NCBI GenBank assembly: GCA_904066235.2
Contig: CAJFCV020000003.1
Coordinates: forward strand, 4,526,001 to 4,590,000
DNA from: Bursaphelenchus xylophilus
Taxonomy: Eukaryota > Nematoda > Chromadorea > Rhabditida > Aphelenchoididae
Direction of reading: 5' to 3'
Length of the DNA: 64,000 nt
The notes under the pieces were generated by a model. That model searched no databases. It was not told where the DNA came from and worked only from the letters and a program-made list of their open reading frames with translations. Below, one piece after another: positions 21,958 to 33,545 of the stretch. The position numbers were made by a program, and so were the translations under genes. The number at the start of each line of letters is the position of its first letter. Positions within the stretch are counted from its first letter, which is position 1.

Positions 21958-24049
21958 ACATATTGCGCCGGACGTTGAATATTTCTACGTATTGTAATTT
22001 AAATCATAAAAGTATTGTATAACACATTTGTTGTATTTTTTAACTCTAGTCGGTAGGTTTTCCATATTATTGGAGGTTTGTAGCCATACAGGCTCGATCT
22101 AAGAGCCAAGGATGACAAATTACCGTGACTTCCGAACACAATCCATATCAACGACCAAGTGATTCCCCGTAATGCAACTGTTTCAACCTCCTCGAACACG
22201 TGTTATTTGTGGTCTTCCCCGGGCAGCCATCAAAATCTTGAGGGTTTAAGCCATCGAACAATCAGAAGAGGGCCTCGGAAATGCCCCCCGAGGGTGGGGG
22301 ATTCGGAATGAAATGTCTGTAGGGAGAGTTGAAAACATTGTCACCCACGATATCCTTCCGCTCTCGGCGGAAGGGAGCGGAGAAAAGGGCGGTTATTTGT
22401 TTTTTGAGTGATTGAGGTTTGATATGGCATGTTGAAGGGGAGTGGGAGGTGGGAGCTTGCCCGCCCAATGTAGATCCTTGTTTAAAGGAGTACTTTTAAT
22501 AAAAAGAAAAACAATTCGCGAGACTGTAAATCGACGATTACCCGAAAATTCTACTCCCTTTTACATAAATTAGGTCCCTAAATGTCCAAAAACACTTCTA
22601 TGAAACTTTTTTAGAAAAGATAACACGTTATAATAACGGATTTACTGGAGTATCTTTGGCGCTTTCTCGCCATATCACGCTAATTTTGTGTTTGATGGCC
22701 ATCGTAGATGTGGTGACAGAAGCGGAAAACATGGTACAGAAGGGGTATTGAAGGTCTTGGAAAATTTTTTTCACCCATATCAAAGTCGAAGGATTACAGT
22801 AACAAAACGGAACTGGACGTCATCTTTATAATATGTATAAAATACCGTTTTTTGGAACTAGTCAAAAATTTTAACGGAATTTTGTCTCAGATTCAGTATC
22901 GTTTTTTTTACACTAGATACAGTACTTCAGTCCTAGGTTACATTGACAAAATTTTCGCCTCAAGGCAAAAAACTGTTTTTTTAATGGTTTGAGGGTTGCA
23001 CTGTGCGATGAGAAAGAAAGTTCCAACCAAAAGTGTGGGTGATTGAATTGAAGATTTAAAAGATGCCATTTTTTGAGCGTTTACAAAGCCCATTGTGACG
23101 TCGATGACGAAAAAATTGTCCTTGACCACCAAATCAACTCGTAATCAGCACCGCACCCTCAATTCCTGTCCTTTTCTCTCAAACTTCCTGTTTTCCCATT
23201 CAAATTCGGTCCGACTTGTACCCAGTACTACATCTACATACACCCAATTGGCGGGATTGTTCTCAAAAAGTTGTCGTCATCTTTATAAGGCGCCCATCCA
23301 TCAGAAGGCCGACTTGGATAGACGCCCTTAGGGGATGGGGAAATGAAAAATGATTTGAATCCCGACTTCAATTACTCGAGCTGTTTTTTTGCGGTGGTGT
23401 CTTGGGGCTCCGTTATCCTGACGTGAATGTATTTTTGGGCTCTTTGAGAGCTATTTTTGGTATTAATATCCGATTTTCGCACAATTTCAATTGTTTCGTG
23501 ATGAATTATGATGAATTGCGTATTTTATTCGAAAAAGAGCTTTATATATTTGTCAAACCTCAGTATTAAACGTTAGCGTTACATTCCAAAATTTTGGAAT
23601 ATGGATTTAGATGGAATCTTGGCTATTCTTGGTATGGTATTTCGGCCTTCTTTGTTTTGTTTGTTCAGATATTTAAAATGTCAAAGAACGCCAGTTTTAA
23701 CACATTCCAAAATACCATCAACGCCGTTGGACAGCTGAAAATCCTATGGTGTGAGACTGTCTGGTCACTTTTTTTGGATCACAGGTAGCTACTACAATGT
23801 GTAGTTTTATCAAAAATTTTTTTTATTTGGCAAAAGCGCAAAGTGATAGCTAGAAATTTTCCATAAATCCCAAAATCTAATCCAACTTTGTAAAAAGTGC
23901 ATTTTTTATGCATTTTTCTATTCAAAGTTGTAGTTCTGACTTGTTCTCCTTTCCGTTTATCTCTTTTCAAAAGTTTTCCCGCTTTCGCAGTATTTTTTTG
24001 CAGTTTCCATTCTCCATATTGCACTTCCATCTATTTTCGTTCTGTCAAA

Positions 24050-24229
24050 ATGACAAATTTAATGTGGTTCTTTGCCCGACCGCGTCTTCGAATCGTCTTG
24101 GCCACAAACGACGGGCCATTCAAGAGGGCAAGTGATCGGGGCAAACTGTTGACCTCTTCCATGACGTCTTGTATCCTTTGTGTTATCATAGCTGTTTTTA
24201 TTTGGGCTGAGATGAGAAGTGTGATCTGA
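24050..24229 (+). CDS. Possible small membrane protein, 59 residues
   Basis: The frame begins MTNLMWFFARPRLR and ends with one hydrophobic segment (SCILCVIIAVFIWAEM). The middle (NDGPFKRASDRGKLL) is polar and basic, with codon use better than the surrounding AT-rich DNA. The frame is open further upstream, but that part is phenylalanine-rich and probably non-coding. No family is recognised and no second exon was found. It could be a short gene or chance. Confidence 0.3.
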   Translation: MTNLMWFFARPRLRIVLATNDGPFKRASDRGKLLTSSMTSCILCVIIAVFIWAEMRSVI

Positions 24230-24959
24230 ATAATTAAAAATTGTTTGTTTGGGTTGCCTCCTGGCTCATTAGTTTTTACATAATTAAGAATGTTGTATTT
24301 TCCTCCGTCTAGATGCTCTTACTATTGTTGCAGATGGTGTACGACGTTTACGGAGGACGCCATTTGATCTTTGACATTTTTATTCCTGTTTTTGAAGCCC
24401 GAAATTAGTCAAACTTACAATTAGAAAATTTTTGTAATGCTTTTCAAGTGAGTTTTTAGGAGTTGGAAAATTTTTGGACTTCCGGCTAAAAAAGTCCCCA
24501 AATTCGATCAAAAATTTTTAAAACAAATTAAAGTTCACGTCTGTACCAAGTGCGTCAAAAACATATTTCAGTCTAGGCGAGGAAACAAGTCGGACGAATC
24601 AGAAAGGAAGCTTCTCGGGAAATCTAGACCTCAAAACTTGCTGCGCATCTTTGATGTCGTCATACATGTGAACAGCCCATTTTTGGATGCCTAAGATAGT
24701 TCCACTGATCGTCAATAGACTCATTATACTCTGAATACGTGGTTATGGTTGATCACTTTTCAATCTTTTATCATTCTTTATATTCGGCATAACTTCAGAC
24801 ATAACCTTGTTTTGTGGCCTTTGAATTGGCCATCTGGACATCTATTACCGCTAAGATCAAGGTCCTCAAGCTTTGGTTGAATGTGTTTGTGTGTGATTCA
24901 ACCGTGTGATACCTGACCTCAGATATTCGAATACCACTTTCCGCAGTATCAGAGAACTC

Positions 24960-25250
24960 ATTCCAAGGCGATTAGTTCCCCGCGAGGAGGGCGGATTTTC
25001 GGGGCGGATCAAACGCCCTGAGGGCAAAGCCCATGACTTTTTGGCACCCGGCCCCATTCGGCGTCGCTCTCCGGGGAATTAGCGTTCCGGCTCTTCACGC
25101 GTGGCCGTTCGATGCCCCGGGGCGATATGTGGGCCGCCGGCAATGGAAACAAAATGCATATTCAGAATCCCGTTACATCTTCAGATTCCGTTTTTATCTG
25201 CGCGTTCGTGGAGGAGCCAAGGGGAGGGCGCCATTTTTAGAACATTCGCT
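24960..25250. other. GC-rich island inside an AT-rich intergenic region
   Basis: A stretch rich in CCGGGG, GCCGCCGG and CGCG with complementary runs (AACGCCCTGAGGGCAAAG near 25013). It stands out from the AT-rich flanks. Short frames in several directions are explained by the scarcity of stops in GC-rich sequence, and no coding similarity was recognised. It may be a regulatory island or a remnant of a mobile element. Confidence 0.4.
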
Positions 25251-25884
25251 TTTTGTTTTTGGGACCTTATTTGTCGGGTTTAATTCAATATAAGAGTTAC
25301 CGTAGGCTCGGCAGAAGAGATGTGGGAGATGTTAAGGGCATTTGACGGTAAACGAAACGTTGATGCGTGAGCTCTGGGCTTTCAATCCAACGCCCTGTTC
25401 GAAGGTTAAAATTGAATTTACTGTAACTTCTTATATGCCTTGTTTTTATATCCTCAGATATAATATATTGGCCATGTTATCATGCTGATGACTTTACCCT
25501 TGCAACATCATGTCAATATAGTTTTACTATACCCCGCCGTTTTTCATTTCCCTTAGTTCCGAAATAAGATGTATTATATACTCAAAAGAATGACATTCGT
25601 GTCAAAAAACGGTCCTGTTTTCTGTTTACATGCCTACTTACATATACAGCATGACACACATCAGAAAACATTGGAAAACAAAGTCATTAGGTTTGTTGAG
25701 GGAATCTTATTTTGTCGCCTACACCCAATGTACTCCTTTTTTAATCCCCTTTCTTATTATCCCTTTCTTGCTATGAATAGACGGGCTTTGTGAAAGCGTT
25801 CATTTCCGGACGAGTTCTTGACATTGTTAAAGAAAACTTATTTTCAGATAAATAAAGCAATAGGAAAACGACTTAAACGACGTC

Positions 25885-27098
25885 ATGTTGGGAGCACAGG
25901 CGTTACGGACTAAACAGGTAGGGGAATCAGCAGCGTTTTCAAATTCATCATGAACTTGTTTTAGTTACGGTAATTGTTTGACTATTTTCAGAAAGTTGAA
26001 CAGAAAGAGAGAGAAAAGAGGCATAAAGAAAGGCAACGGAATATGGAAGCTCAACGTGAGAGGATTCAGAAGGCTGCCAGGTGAGTCGTAATTCTACTAT
26101 GGCACAAGTCAAGCTATTTAAAATATGGGTTTTACCGTGATTCTTAGATTTTTTGTAAGCACTTGCTTCGGCCACACAATTTCTTTAAAATGTAATATTT
26201 TTCCTTTTTACTGAGTGAACATAAATAGCATTTTCGAATTTTATTTTTGGCTTTTTTTTGTCAGATCTTGTGGCCCGCAGCTCTCTGTTCTCCGTAAAGT
26301 TCGGTCCATGATTTATGAACTTTTTTGAATCTCTTTTTGTATTTTTAACGCCGGTTCTGTTCCATTTTCCCTAATCCCCCGGAGGGCATAGGTTGATCGA
26401 TTGTGTCCAAAAGGCGTTAATTACAGCGGCTGCTCCTCAAAACACTTTAAAGCGCTCGCTAAATTTATTGCCCTCAGGGCGAAATTAAATGCCAAAAAGT
26501 AAAGTCCAAATTGTTGAAACAAAAGAGGAAACGAAAAGTTGGGGAGATTACATGCTTTAATAAAAACCTTAATCAATTTAAGTGTCAAAAAATAATTGTA
26601 AATTGAAGCATGCCGGTTTTTCAGCGAAGATGCACAACAACAAATGTTAGAGTACATGGCTCATCAACAACGGCTGCAGTTGGAGGAGGAGCAGAGAAGC
26701 AAAATACAACAGAGACTGTCGTTGCATGCGAACAGCCTCACTGATCACATGGTTCCGTTCAGCGCGAGAGAACCCAAAATTGGAGTAAGTTTGTCTACGG
26801 TACTCTTCCTTTTACTCACTTCCTCATTGCGAAAATCCTGCATCTTCTGATGATCAAAATTGATCATTGATTTCCTTCGATATTTATGATCTCATTATTC
26901 TCTATCCCCTTTAAGATTTACGATGTGCTGGGTGCAATGAAAGAGTTTTACTTTCAGAACACTCCTCGTCGGTCCCCATCCACAGATTGCGCCACAACTT
27001 TAAAGGTCAATGGAGACGGTGGATCTTCCGGGAACCGATTAATGCGTTGGTTGGGGTTCAACAATAAAAAGCCTAGACGGATGTCTACGTTCACGTGA
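25885..27098 (+). CDS. Small coiled-coil protein, 154 residues
   Basis: Four in-phase exons: 25885-25917, 25992-26080, 26625-26784, 26916-27098. Residues 12-80 are almost all charged and Gln-rich (KVEQKEREKRHKERQRN, then LEYMAHQQRLQLEEEQRSK), predicting a long helix or coiled coil. It is followed by a conserved-looking IYDVLGAMKEFYFQNTP segment and a basic, Ser/Arg-rich end (RWLGFNNKKPRRMSTF). There is no signal peptide. The first exon codes only 11 residues, so the true start could lie in an unseen upstream exon. Function unknown. Confidence 0.6.
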
Positions 27099-27603
27099 TC
27101 AACAGTGCTGACCAAAATTGCAGACTTTTATTTTTATTTCGGAACTTGTTTTAGGCCAAATTTTATAAATTTTTTACATAGTTTTTTAGCAAAGTCTAAA
27201 ATATTCTTTGTTGAATGTAATAACTCGAAAATTAAAGCTCTGGCTATGACAAGGTCCGACCAAAGAGACTTCCGGGTCTTTTCTCTCGCCTTTCTCTTTC
27301 CCAAAACCCCGTTGCAAGATATATTCCTTCGTATCTTACTCCATGTTTCATACGTTTTGATACCCTTAAAGTACAAGTATTATTTTTTTTATTTTATTCA
27401 AATTATTTTAAAATTTCAAGGTTAACCTGTAAATTGCTTGTTGTATTATTCTTGTAAATAAAGCCTGATCTGTAAATTTTGGATTATGTTATACTTTGTG
27501 GCTTTGTTTTATGTCATAATTGGTCCAGCAACGATTTAGAACGTCTGTCGAACAAATAAACGCTTCAGAAGACAAGAAACGAAGTAAGTTATATTCGTAA
27601 AAC
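27099..27603. other. Intergenic, AT-rich
   Basis: Between the coiled-coil gene and the Ly6-like gene. Opposing frames at 27105-27425 are low-complexity (Phe/Leu/Lys-rich) mirror images and are not supported as genes. Confidence 0.45.
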
Positions 27604-28127
27604 ATGAAACTTTCCAAAAATATTTTATTCTCTATTCTTTTCTTCAGTATTGTAAGTGTAGGCTCGTTAAAGTGTAGCTGTAACACGGATTTTGTTCGAA
27701 AAAATTCGGCCATAAAATGCGTAAATGGAGAATGCGATGTGGAAAGAAATGGATGTAGGTCGTCAAACGTTAGATATAATACAAATTTATAGTTCATCTT
27801 TTACCAAAAGTTTTCTAATCTTTCTTTCATCCAGATTGTGCATCCATTTATGGCCTCAGCGTTATCAACCTATGCTGGTTGGCACGTGTTCCTTATAAGG
27901 ATTGTCGAGTCGTCGGGAAAGGATCAAATGAATCGACTTCCATCTGCTTCTGCAACACTCAAGACTACTGCAACTTGGCTGCTCGCGACAAGACGCTGAC
28001 CGAGATAAATCATCCTCGTAAGCCTAGTGTCCGCGATGGCATTCCAATCGAATCCATTTTTGGATTTTCATTTTTTACAGTCTCTGTATTGGGCTTTATA
28101 AGTTACAGTATCCACAAATTCTTCTAA
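27604..28127 (+). CDS. Secreted or membrane-anchored Ly6/three-finger-domain protein
   Basis: Two exons, 27604-27754 and 27835-28127, 147 residues. Signal peptide (LFSILFFSIVSVGSL), then a three-finger pattern beginning LKCSCNTDF and closing with the hallmark CFCNTQDYCN. Cysteine spacing fits the uPAR/Ly6 or nematode ET-module class: C-x-C, CVNGEC, YCAS, NLCW, DC, ICFC and YCN. A hydrophobic C-terminus (FFTVSVLGFISYSI) is either a membrane segment or a GPI-attachment signal. Such proteins are extracellular, usually neuronal or epidermal modulators. The single intron lies inside the domain in phase 1. The gene converges on the first POT1-like gene, 144 bp away. Confidence 0.85.
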
Positions 28128-28271
28128 TGATAAACTATATATGTTCCCACAATAAGCTTCAAACAAAATCTATTTATATTTATGTGATACGGTAAGAATA
28201 ATAGTCATCAAAAAGTAAAAAATTTGGATATTTAGAGCGATATTATTTCGGGATGGGTGTGTTTATGGAGA

Positions 28272-30304
28272 CTAATCTGACTGTTGAAAGTGTTGAAGAT
28301 TCCGTGTCAGGGCCTGTTCTACAGTGGAACCAGGCTTGAGCTCATAAATCCCTCGCTTAAACCGCTCTCCGTTTCGATGAACTGTCAGGACTTCGTTGCC
28401 TTTGGTGTTGAGGTATGTGTGGACGTTCACGATTACAACAAGGTCTCCAGGCTGAAATACAAGAGGCATTAGTAATATTTCTATGAAAAATAAATATTTA
28501 CTAACAGCTGTTTGTAAACTTACACTAAAAAGTCTCGCCTGTTCTGAATACTCATCATACACATCAATGTCATACAGTTTCCCGTCGTATTTGTGGGCCA
28601 ATTCTGCATCGATTGTCCCATCCAAATCGAATAGCGGAACTCTGACGAGGGTTCTAAAAGGTTTATCATTATTGGAGTTCTTTCGATGAACATCTTTTGT
28701 TTCTCTTCCAAGCTTACCGGCCCGCAATATAAGTTCCATCCGTAACCCTGAGCACAACGTTCGAAGGGTTTCTATCGTAGACGCCAACAATCTGAAAAGG
28801 AATATTCAGATATATCGGAGGGTGTTTATACTTACCTGACAAGCAATATTGTAATATCTGCAAGCCAAGAAGTATTGCATCTGCGTCAGCAGGCAGTTCA
28901 TATCATATTGAGGCTTCGGGGTGGGTCGACAAATCTGGCTAAAGTCCCGTTGCCAGGATGAGTTCATGCCACCATTATCTTGGTTGTATTGTGCAGTGTT
29001 CATATTCCTTTCCCTTTGATGTCCGTTCCTTCTGTTATTGTATTCCTGACGATTGTTATATTGGTTTGGCTGAGGGGGACTTGTTGTAGCTGGCCGTTGA
29101 GATTGACTTGCGTCGTCCTGCCAAGACGAGCTCAGTCCATAATTAAATTGATTCGTGGGCACTGGAGAAGCCTTCATTTGAATCGCATTCATTTCTCGAT
29201 GGGCTTCCCTCTGCGCAGCGTTCAGCTCTCTTTGGTAGACATCCTGGCTGTACGGGACAGCATTACCATTGCCATTTTCCATCGGGGGTGTGGAATTGGC
29301 GCTCCTCGAACCGGACTCTTGCCTCACTGGATCGCATGTGGGCAGTGGAGGAGGTGATTTCTTCGGGATACGGTAAACTGGACTGGCTACTTGTTCTTTG
29401 ATCGGCAGGACAGCAGGAGGGGGAGACTTATTTTCTGCTTTTGGCTCCACTTTTGCCATCTCATGGACCTGTTGACGGACGATCCGATGGCTTGGGGGAC
29501 TTGGAGAAGGTGTAATCATTGAATGTTGCTCGGCCTTGACTTCTCTTTTGATTGGCTGAGGATTTCTTGATGGAATCACGATCACTTGAAACAAGGGAAC
29601 AGTGCCGTTAATGCAGAGATTCGGGCGTCTTTCCGTCATAAACTTGCGGACTCGTTGAAGCTAAAATCCAATCGAAAATATTAGTTCTAGGACAGTTGCA
29701 AATTTTTTTGTCGATTTTTTAAAAGCTTACCCTGTTCCATTCTTCTCCACTGATCACAGTTTCTCTTCCATCAACTTCTCCATGGGCCATAATGCAATTC
29801 AAATCTCCCCTCTTCAGATCGAACCCGTAATATCTGGAGAGAGGGGAGGCTACCGGGTCAACAATCATGTAGGGTCCTTGCTCATCGGTCTAAAAAATTA
29901 TTAGGATATAGTTAGTATGTATATAAAAACCAGCACAACTCAAACCGAATGATAATCTTTGCATCACAAAATTTACCTCAATTTTGACGTTCCTCAAGCA
30001 CAGAACAACCCCTTTTGTTATGTATCCTTTGTAAGTCTTCCTTGGGTCAAATGTTAGACGGCATCGAATTGGCTTTTCGATCGTTCCATCATTCACAGAG
30101 ACTTGGATTTCTCCTGAAATAATTTGAATATTTGTAAAATCATCAATTCACATCTTGACTACAAATTTAAACATTTTCTAGCAACTTACCAGCTTCATCA
30201 TGACCTTTTGGGATGACAACTCCATCCACACACACCACCCCACACACAACAAATTTGGCATCTTCAACAGTATGCAAGTCCTTCAGACGAAGTGTAGAGG
30301 CCAT
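28272..30304 (-). CDS. POT1: POT1-like telomere end-binding protein with two OB folds (paral. A)
   Basis: Single-stranded telomeric DNA-binding protein. Seven exons: 30304-30190, 30113-29977, 29889-29731, 29660-28836, 28791-28718, 28653-28524, 28451-28272; 539 residues. OB1 (about 1-150) matches human POT1 OB1: KGVVLCLRNVKIEV against GDIVRFHRLKIQV, ending EEWNRLQRVRKFM against MVEALRVWA. A disordered Pro/Gln/Asn-rich linker follows (about 160-385). OB2 (about 395-525) starts CRYYNIACQIVGV (human YFDLTCQLLG), continues VVLRVTDGTY (FLLKVWDGTR) and LYDIDVYDEYSEQARLF (LTIDILVYDNHVHVARS), and ends HRNGERFKRGIYELKPG (HGGTSYGRGIRVLPE). Both OB folds lie in one polypeptide, as in vertebrates and unlike C. 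elegans. The TPP1-binding C-terminal region of human POT1 has no counterpart. A paralogue with the same exon plan lies at 35945-37461. Confidence 0.88.
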
Positions 30305-30706
30305 CTCCGAACAACGATTTAATCACAAAGTAACCAGTGACAACACTCAGGGCTCAAGCTTATGTTCCAACTGATGAGAATAACCTTACATCCACAGTAA
30401 ACAGACAGAATCAATATTTCCGCAGACAAAAAAAAACTCTGATTTGGGTTTAAAGCTCCGCTTTGGCGCTTAAAGCAGATCTCGTATCGTTATTTGTAAC
30501 GGCATATTTCTGCGGTAGAACATGGCAGAAAAATCGCAATTATGAATAAGTCAGTGATCAGTTTTATCATCCTCATAACAGAAATTTTTGTTTGACTTTC
30601 CGTTTCAGGGATACGAAGGGCAATAAACTAAAATGCGTTAAATGTAAATTTTATTGGACAGGCAAGAAACCATCGGGAAATTGTAAAAGACAACTGAACA
30701 ATAGCA
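30305..30706. other. Divergent upstream region
   Basis: Separates the start of POT1-like A (minus) from the CS-alpha-beta peptide gene (plus). No coding exon is seen; it is the likely shared promoter region. Confidence 0.5.
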
Positions 30707-31142
30707 ATGAATAGTTTTGTGTTGCTATTACTGATATCTACACTTATCCTTGCCACTGTTTGTTTGGACTGTGAGACCAAAAACGATTGCCGAAAATATT
30801 GCGATAGAAGTTGTGGCAACCCAGCTGTGCCGAGATGTGCTAGTTTCTTCTGTAAATGTCGATGTCCAAGAATCGAAAAAGGTAATACAAAAGGCCAATT
30901 TTAGAGGCTTAGGTTAAAGTACATATATTTTTTATTGTTCACAATAAGCCCAACGCTAAAAATTTTTTATTTCTGTCAAGCCTTCATATGTCTTCATAGT
31001 CGGTACTAGTTTGTAAAAGACCGATTTTATTTTAGTTCCTGATTGCACAAGCCCCAAGTGTTTATATACCTGTGGTTCATTGGGAAGTCATTTTGGAGAT
31101 CAATGTTTAGATCACAACTCTTGTTTATGCTATCATGATTAA
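30707..31142 (+). CDS. Secreted cysteine-rich peptide with two CS-alpha-beta-like modules
   Basis: Two exons, 30707-30881 and 31036-31142, 93 residues. A signal peptide (FVLLLLISTLILATVCL) is followed by 14 cysteines. Module 2 (exon 2) has the exact defensin-type spacing C-x4-C-x3-C-x10-C-x5-C-x-C (CLYTC and CLC). Module 1 (exon 1) has eight cysteines with CRKYC and CKCRC, again CxxxC followed by CxC. The intron, in phase 1, falls between the modules, suggesting module duplication. Peptides of this fold in nematodes are mainly antimicrobial (ABF or drosomycin-like); other members block ion channels. Function is inferred from fold only. Confidence 0.75.
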
Positions 31143-33545
31143 GCTTTAGCCTTGTGTTTTATTCAATAAATTCGGTAAACAATCGAAACTGCCTATTTGT
31201 AAAAGTAAAGCGATGATTACGAAGACTTGCTTCTTCTACGTGTATGCTTCTATATAAGTTACCATCGTTTCGTAAGAATACCCTCGATTCCTCCGTGATA
31301 TCCCTGAAGCAACATTTCAATCGCGTTCTTATCAGAGATCCCTCGTAAGTGCGGGATCTGGAGGAAACGAGTCATCTTCCTCGTCACAAACTTCATGTTG
31401 CAAGGTCATTTTCTTCGCAGCTGGTTTTTTGTGGGTTTTTCGAAATCCGGAAATGATTTTGTCCGGTTCGGAAGAGAAAGGCGACGCTCATTGTCGCCAA
31501 ATCAAGCGACGGTTCGGATGGGTTTCCATGAGGTCGATTTCCAATGCGGGGTTTGTTTGTAAGGGTCAGATTCACAATTTTTGTGTTGAAAATTTTGTGG
31601 TTCTTTTGAATTTCGACAATTTTTTATCAAACTAATATTATTGATGACAATAAAATCTCATTATTTTTTGATGACATAACAATGTCGTCATCTCGGAGAC
31701 AAGTCTACGTAATTTTTAATAAGATTTTACATTTCACCTATCAGTTTAGCGGTCAAATAAATATTTAGAAAGGGCTCTTCTTCTAATCCGTTTTTTCTCT
31801 GGATCGAAATAATCGCCGCAGGAAATGGGTTTGAGGAATCCCTAAAAGGGAAATATAAACCTCTAGAGAGCCGGGAAATAGTGAGAAACTTGCGGAGAGG
31901 TATTTGAAAAGATCATCGAAAGAAAGGAAATAGAATCAAAATTGAAGAGAGTCCAGAGAAAAGCAGAGTCAAGATGCGCCGAAAATTACAAAAGCGATAT
32001 CGGTTATAAATAATTGAAATGTTCGCTCCCATTAGCCGTCGAAATTGCAATTTGTGTTTCATATCCATTTCGAATAATTTTTGTAGTGTTTGCGCTCTGA
32101 AACCAGTTCCTCTCCTTCCTTCGACGTAATCATTGGCGATTCCCCAATGATATCTCTGGTCTCACTTCTCTCATTCCCAATTCCGTGGGCGACTTTGTTT
32201 GTTCTTATATCCTGAGTAATCAAGGATGGGGATTTGGTGATATTTGAATTTTTAAGGGAACTTTTAGCATTGAATTTTAGCCTTATGTGGTTACAATTCC
32301 TTTGGGCAGACCGAATTTCAGTGGTCGATGTGAGAAGCATCTACATATGTTTTTAAAATATTTGCTATTTGTCACCTTTTTGAAGTTTTTGGCAAAGCGC
32401 GGGCTGGGTTTTTTTTTTTTTTTGATTATTCCTTATATCTATTGATAAATGTATGTAGCCTCAGGCCAATTGCTAATTGAAAAAGTGGTGTTTTTCTTGA
32501 CTTCAATTATCCTCCAATTACTCCTTACAAAATTAACTATTTTCCCGAAATTCGTGTCTTAGCTGCACCAGCTCCATTTCTCCTTGATTACCGCTACTTT
32601 CCCCGTTCATTTACTCACTCAAAATCTTGATTTTGTTTCCATTCGACGGGATTACGTTAGGATTGAAAACAGTGGGGATAAAAGTTAATTTTATGCCTCC
32701 GAAGCCGGTTCTTCCTCAAACTGTGAACTCCGTCTTTTGGCGGCGCTTCTTCAGAATCGTCTTCAGATCTCGTTTTGACCTTATTCGATACAAAAAAGAA
32801 TCGAATTCTTTTCACTTTCGCTCCGATCCGTTTTGTAACCAGTCCTTGCGGGGATTCAATTGAACGGTTGTCTCGGTTTGATGACATTTTTTTCATCGTA
32901 ATTTCGAAGGGGATTTAGATGAAAGGGGAACACGTTGGCCGCTGTTCGCGAGTAGTGCCCAAAGAAATTTCATATTATGACCAGAGATTGCCACGGTCAA
33001 AATTTCGGCTCCGGCTCCGGCTCTTAGCTCCCAGAGCCGGAGCCGAGGCCAAATTTGCAGCTCCAGCTCCGGCTCCCATAAAACATTTAAAAAGGTCTCC
33101 GGCTCCGAATCCCGGCTCCCGTGCAAAAAAATTTTTAAAAATATTTTTCCAAAAATAAAAGTTATTAGTGTCAGAGATCATACACCCAACGCTTTTGCAG
33201 CCAAGTCGTACGCAACACACCCTCCCCAGTATTTTTCAAGCAATTTGGTTTAACAAGATCACGAAATTTTTACTTTTCCGAACGCTGAGCAGGCTGGCTC
33301 CGACTTTGGGCTCGGAGCCGGAGCCGCTCAGAGCCGGAGCCAAGAGCCGTGGTAATCTCTGATTATGGCTTTCCAAGCATATCTGAGAGTTTTATCTCGC
33401 GATTTGGAACTACAGAGAGCTCTATGCGGAGAGTTGTTCGAGTTATAACCTTTAGTCTGTAGAGATCGCTAAACACCTCTAACGAAAATTTTTTTAGTGA
33501 AATCATTACAGTTAAGCTCTACAAATCCTCCTTGATGTGGTAGCA
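31143..33545. other. Intergenic with a hAT-type MITE
   Basis: About 2.4 kb between the CS-alpha-beta gene and AGMO. No coding exon recognised; it contains the MITE described separately (32982-33361) and a T-rich run near 32410. Confidence 0.5.
32982..33361. mobile_element. Non-autonomous hAT-type MITE, 380 bp
   Basis: Terminal inverted repeats CAGAGATTGCCACGG (32982-32996) and CCGTGGTAATCTCTG (33347-33361), matching at 14 of 15 positions. It is flanked by an 8-bp near-perfect direct repeat, ATTATGAC (32974-32981) and ATTATGGC (33362-33369), which fits a hAT target-site duplication with one later change. The CAGAG end also fits hAT elements. Subterminal regions hold inverted blocks of GGCTCC/GGAGCC hexamers (33006-33045, 33070-33120, 33297-33345) able to fold back. 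No transposase is encoded. The frames across it are chance frames in the hexamer repeats. Confidence 0.85.

Larger units (their letters stand above)
21958..25884. other. Intergenic, mostly empty
   Basis: About 3.9 kb between Argonaute and the coiled-coil gene. AT-rich with many short unsupported frames. Two sub-features are listed separately: a 59-codon frame at 24050 and a GC-rich island near 25 kb. No exon with family similarity was seen. Confidence 0.45.

Noticed and set aside
32657..33158. Frames of about 80 codons across and beside the MITE
   Set aside because: Explained by stop-poor GGCTCC hexamer repeats of the element and its flank.
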